The notes below the pieces were generated by a model. That model was not told the origin of the DNA and made no database searches. It saw only the letters and a program-made list of their open reading frames with translations. A stretch of 64,000 nt of DNA from Marinomonas hwangdonensis (lineage in GTDB: Bacteria; Pseudomonadota; Gammaproteobacteria; Pseudomonadales; Marinomonadaceae). The position numbers and the translations under genes were made by a program. Every line of letters begins with the position of its first letter. Position 1 is the first letter of the stretch. The stretch spans positions 186,001-250,000 of the forward strand of contig NZ_RIZG01000001.1 in assembly GCF_003721245.1 (NCBI RefSeq). Direction: 5' to 3'. Shown in pieces: positions 62,425 through 64,000 of this stretch.

Positions 62425-64000
62425 GTGAGTATTACGACAAAAACTTTCCAGTTCGGTAACGATACCGTAACGCTAGAAACAGGCCGCATTGCTCGTCAAG
62501 CAACAGGTGCTGTTCTTTGTACAATTGGTGATGCACAAGTACTTGCTACTGTTGTAGGTGCTAAATCAGCGAAAGCTGGTCAAGACTTTTTCCCATTGTC
62601 TGTTCATTATCAAGAGCGTGCTTACGCGGTTGGTAAAATTCCAGGTGGCTTCCTAAAACGTGAAGGCCGTCCCTCTGAAAAAGAAACACTGACTTCTCGT
62701 TTGATCGACCGCCCAATCCGTCCATTATTCCCTAAAGGGTTCATGAACGAAGTTCAGGTTGTTTGTACGGTTATGTCTACTAACACTAACTTAGACGCTG
62801 ATATTGCGGCTATGTTGGCAACGTCTGCAGCATTGACTATTTCTGGTATTCCATTCAATGGTCCTATCGGTGCAGCTCGTGTTGGTTTTAATGATGAGTC
62901 TGGTTACGTTCTTAACCCAAGCTATTCAGATCTAGATGGTTCTTTGCTAGACATGGTAGTAGCGGGTACTAAAGATGCAGTATTAATGGTTGAGTCTGAA
63001 GCGCAAGAGCTTACAGAAGACGAAATGCTAGGTGCTGTACTTTACGCTCATAAAGAAATGCAAGTGGCTATTTCTGCTATTACTGAGTTCGCAGCTGAGT
63101 GCGCTAAGCCTCGTTGGGATTGGGTGGCAGATGCAGCAAACGTTTCTTTAACCGATGCGCTTCAATCTGGTTACGCGGCTCAAATCGAAGAAGCCTACGG
63201 AATCAGTGAAAAAATGGCTCGTTACGCTCAACTAGGTGTTGTTCGTGATGCAGCTGTTGCTGCACTGGTTACTGAAGAAGGTGAGTTCTCAGAAGCCGAT
63301 GTGACAGGTGCGTTTGCTAAATTAGAAAAACGTATTGTTCGTCGTCGTGTTATCGATGGCCAGCCTCGTATCGATGGTCGTGACAACAAAACTGTTCGTC
63401 CAATCAACGTTGAAGTCGGTCTACTAAGCAAAACTCACGGTTCTGCTTTGTTCACACGCGGTGAAACTCAGGCGATCGCAACCTGTACGCTAGGAACGAG
63501 CCGCGATGCACAAATGTCTGATGGCTTGACAGGCGAAAGCAAAGACAGCTTCATGCTTCATTATAACTTCCCTCCATATTCTGTAGGTGAGTGTGGTCGT
63601 ATGGGTGGTGTTGGTCGTCGTGAGATTGGTCACGGTCGTCTAGCTCGTCGTGGTGTACAAGCGGTATTGCCTTCTGAAGATGAATTCCCGTACACAATCC
63701 GTATCGTGTCTGAGATCACTGAATCTAACGGTTCAAGCTCTATGGCCTCTGTATGTGGCGCGTCTTTGGCTATGATGGACGCTGGTGTTCCTCTTAAAGC
63801 ACCCGTTGCGGGTATCGCAATGGGTCTTATCAAAGAAGACGATGGTTTTGCTGTACTTACGGATATATTGGGTGACGAAGATCACCTTGGCGATATGGAC
63901 TTTAAAGTAGCGGGTACTGCAGAAGGTATCACTGCACTTCAAATGGACATTAAAATCGAAGGCATCAACGAAGAAATTATGGATATCGCCTTGAGCCAAG
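62425..64000 (+). CDS. pnp: Polynucleotide phosphorylase, 3' end outside window
   Basis: 3'-5' phosphorolytic exoribonuclease and degradosome enzyme. It begins at GTG 62425 (AAAAGGAAT upstream) with [15 protein letters not shown]. About 525 codons are visible to the window end without a stop; the full protein is about 700 residues, so the KH and S1 domains are missing here. The first RNase PH domain ([30 protein letters not shown], long block described by position near residues 74-103) and the helical linker are complete. The second RNase PH domain is partly present: [18 protein letters not shown] is followed by MHYNFPP-type [13 protein letters not shown]. Confidence 0.95.
   Translation, partial: MSITTKTFQFGNDTVTLETGRIARQATGAVLCTIGDAQVLATVVGAKSAKAGQDFFPLSVHYQERAYAVGKIPGGFLKREGRPSEKETLTSRLIDRPIRPLFPKGFMNEVQVVCTVMSTNTNLDADIAAMLATSAALTISGIPFNGPIGAARVGFNDESGYVLNPSYSDLDGSLLDMVVAGTKDAVLMVESEAQELTEDEMLGAVLYAHKEMQVAISAITEFAAECAKPRWDWVADAANVSLTDALQSGYAAQIEEAYGISEKMARYAQLGVVRDAAVAALVTEEGEFSEADVTGAFAKLEKRIVRRRVIDGQPRIDGRDNKTVRPINVEVGLLSKTHGSALFTRGETQAIATCTLGTSRDAQMSDGLTGESKDSFMLHYNFPPYSVGECGRMGGVGRREIGHGRLARRGVQAVLPSEDEFPYTIRIVSEITESNGSSSMASVCGASLAMMDAGVPLKAPVAGIAMGLIKEDDGFAVLTDILGDEDHLGDMDFKVAGTAEGITALQMDIKIEGINEEIMDIALSQ

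Noticed and set aside
1-64000. CRISPR array, prophage, restriction-modification or toxin-antitoxin system
   Set aside because: No direct-repeat array, phage structural gene, nuclease/methylase pair or toxin-antitoxin pair was seen on either strand.

Overview
The window is a piece of a gammaproteobacterial chromosome. Gene content, gene order and protein sequences look most like a marine member of the Oceanospirillales, probably Marinomonas or a close relative. The genus is inferred from memory of these protein families; no search was run. Evidence for this includes the gammaproteobacterial housekeeping order ftsH-folP-glmM-tpiA-secG-tRNA-Leu-rimP-nusA-infB-rbfA-truB-rpsO-pnp, an UrtABCDE plus UreDABCEFG urea block, and ErpA, RhlE and RlmE of proteobacterial type.

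Layout. Positions 1-1530 hold a membrane diguanylate cyclase, cut by the window edge, and a secreted 'aggregation factor core'-like protein. Positions 1.8-3.85 kb form a small foreign-looking island: a broken IS91-family transposase tail abutting an uninterrupted gene for an AFG1-type ATPase. That ATPase looks eukaryotic, with a mitochondrial-type presequence and eukaryotic signature blocks, and has no visible bacterial ribosome binding site. It is either a eukaryote-to-bacterium transfer or an assembly chimera, and it is the most unusual thing here. Positions 4.0-15.8 kb are a complete urea uptake and hydrolysis cluster (urtABCDE, ureDABCEFG, hupE/ureJ). This is followed directly by an NCS1-permease/histidine-kinase fusion and a LuxR-type response regulator (15.8-20.2 kb), a candidate nitrogen-compound sensing pair. 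A GNAT acetyltransferase, a DHCW cupin and rhlE follow.

Positions 22.8-32.1 kb on the minus strand are a tight five-gene operon of circularly permuted ATP-grasp, alpha-E and transglutaminase-like/DUF2126 proteins. Comparative genomics predicts such clusters to be peptide-ligase systems, and as far as I know the product has not been characterised. Positions 32.4-40.6 kb carry an FAD monooxygenase, an NhaC-type antiporter, an EamA transporter and an RND efflux pair. Positions 40.7-45.8 kb carry a remnant of an RsbQ-like hydrolase and a three-gene signalling module (CheY-like protein, GAF/PAS histidine kinase, Hpt-REC-GGDEF cyclase). From 46 kb to the end is core: prfC, erpA with a likely IscR site over its promoter, an orphan 273-aa protein, yhbY, rlmE, ftsH, folP, glmM, tpiA, secG, tRNA-Leu(GAG), a structured leader with two tandem terminators, rimP-nusA-infB-rbfA-truB-rpsO, and a long hairpin leader before pnp, which runs off the end.

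How the parts work together: UrtABCDE imports urea, the Ure proteins build and run the nickel enzyme with HupE/UreJ probably supplying nickel, and the adjacent sensor pair may tune this block. The translation and RNA-processing genes at the right end form the usual conserved superoperon.
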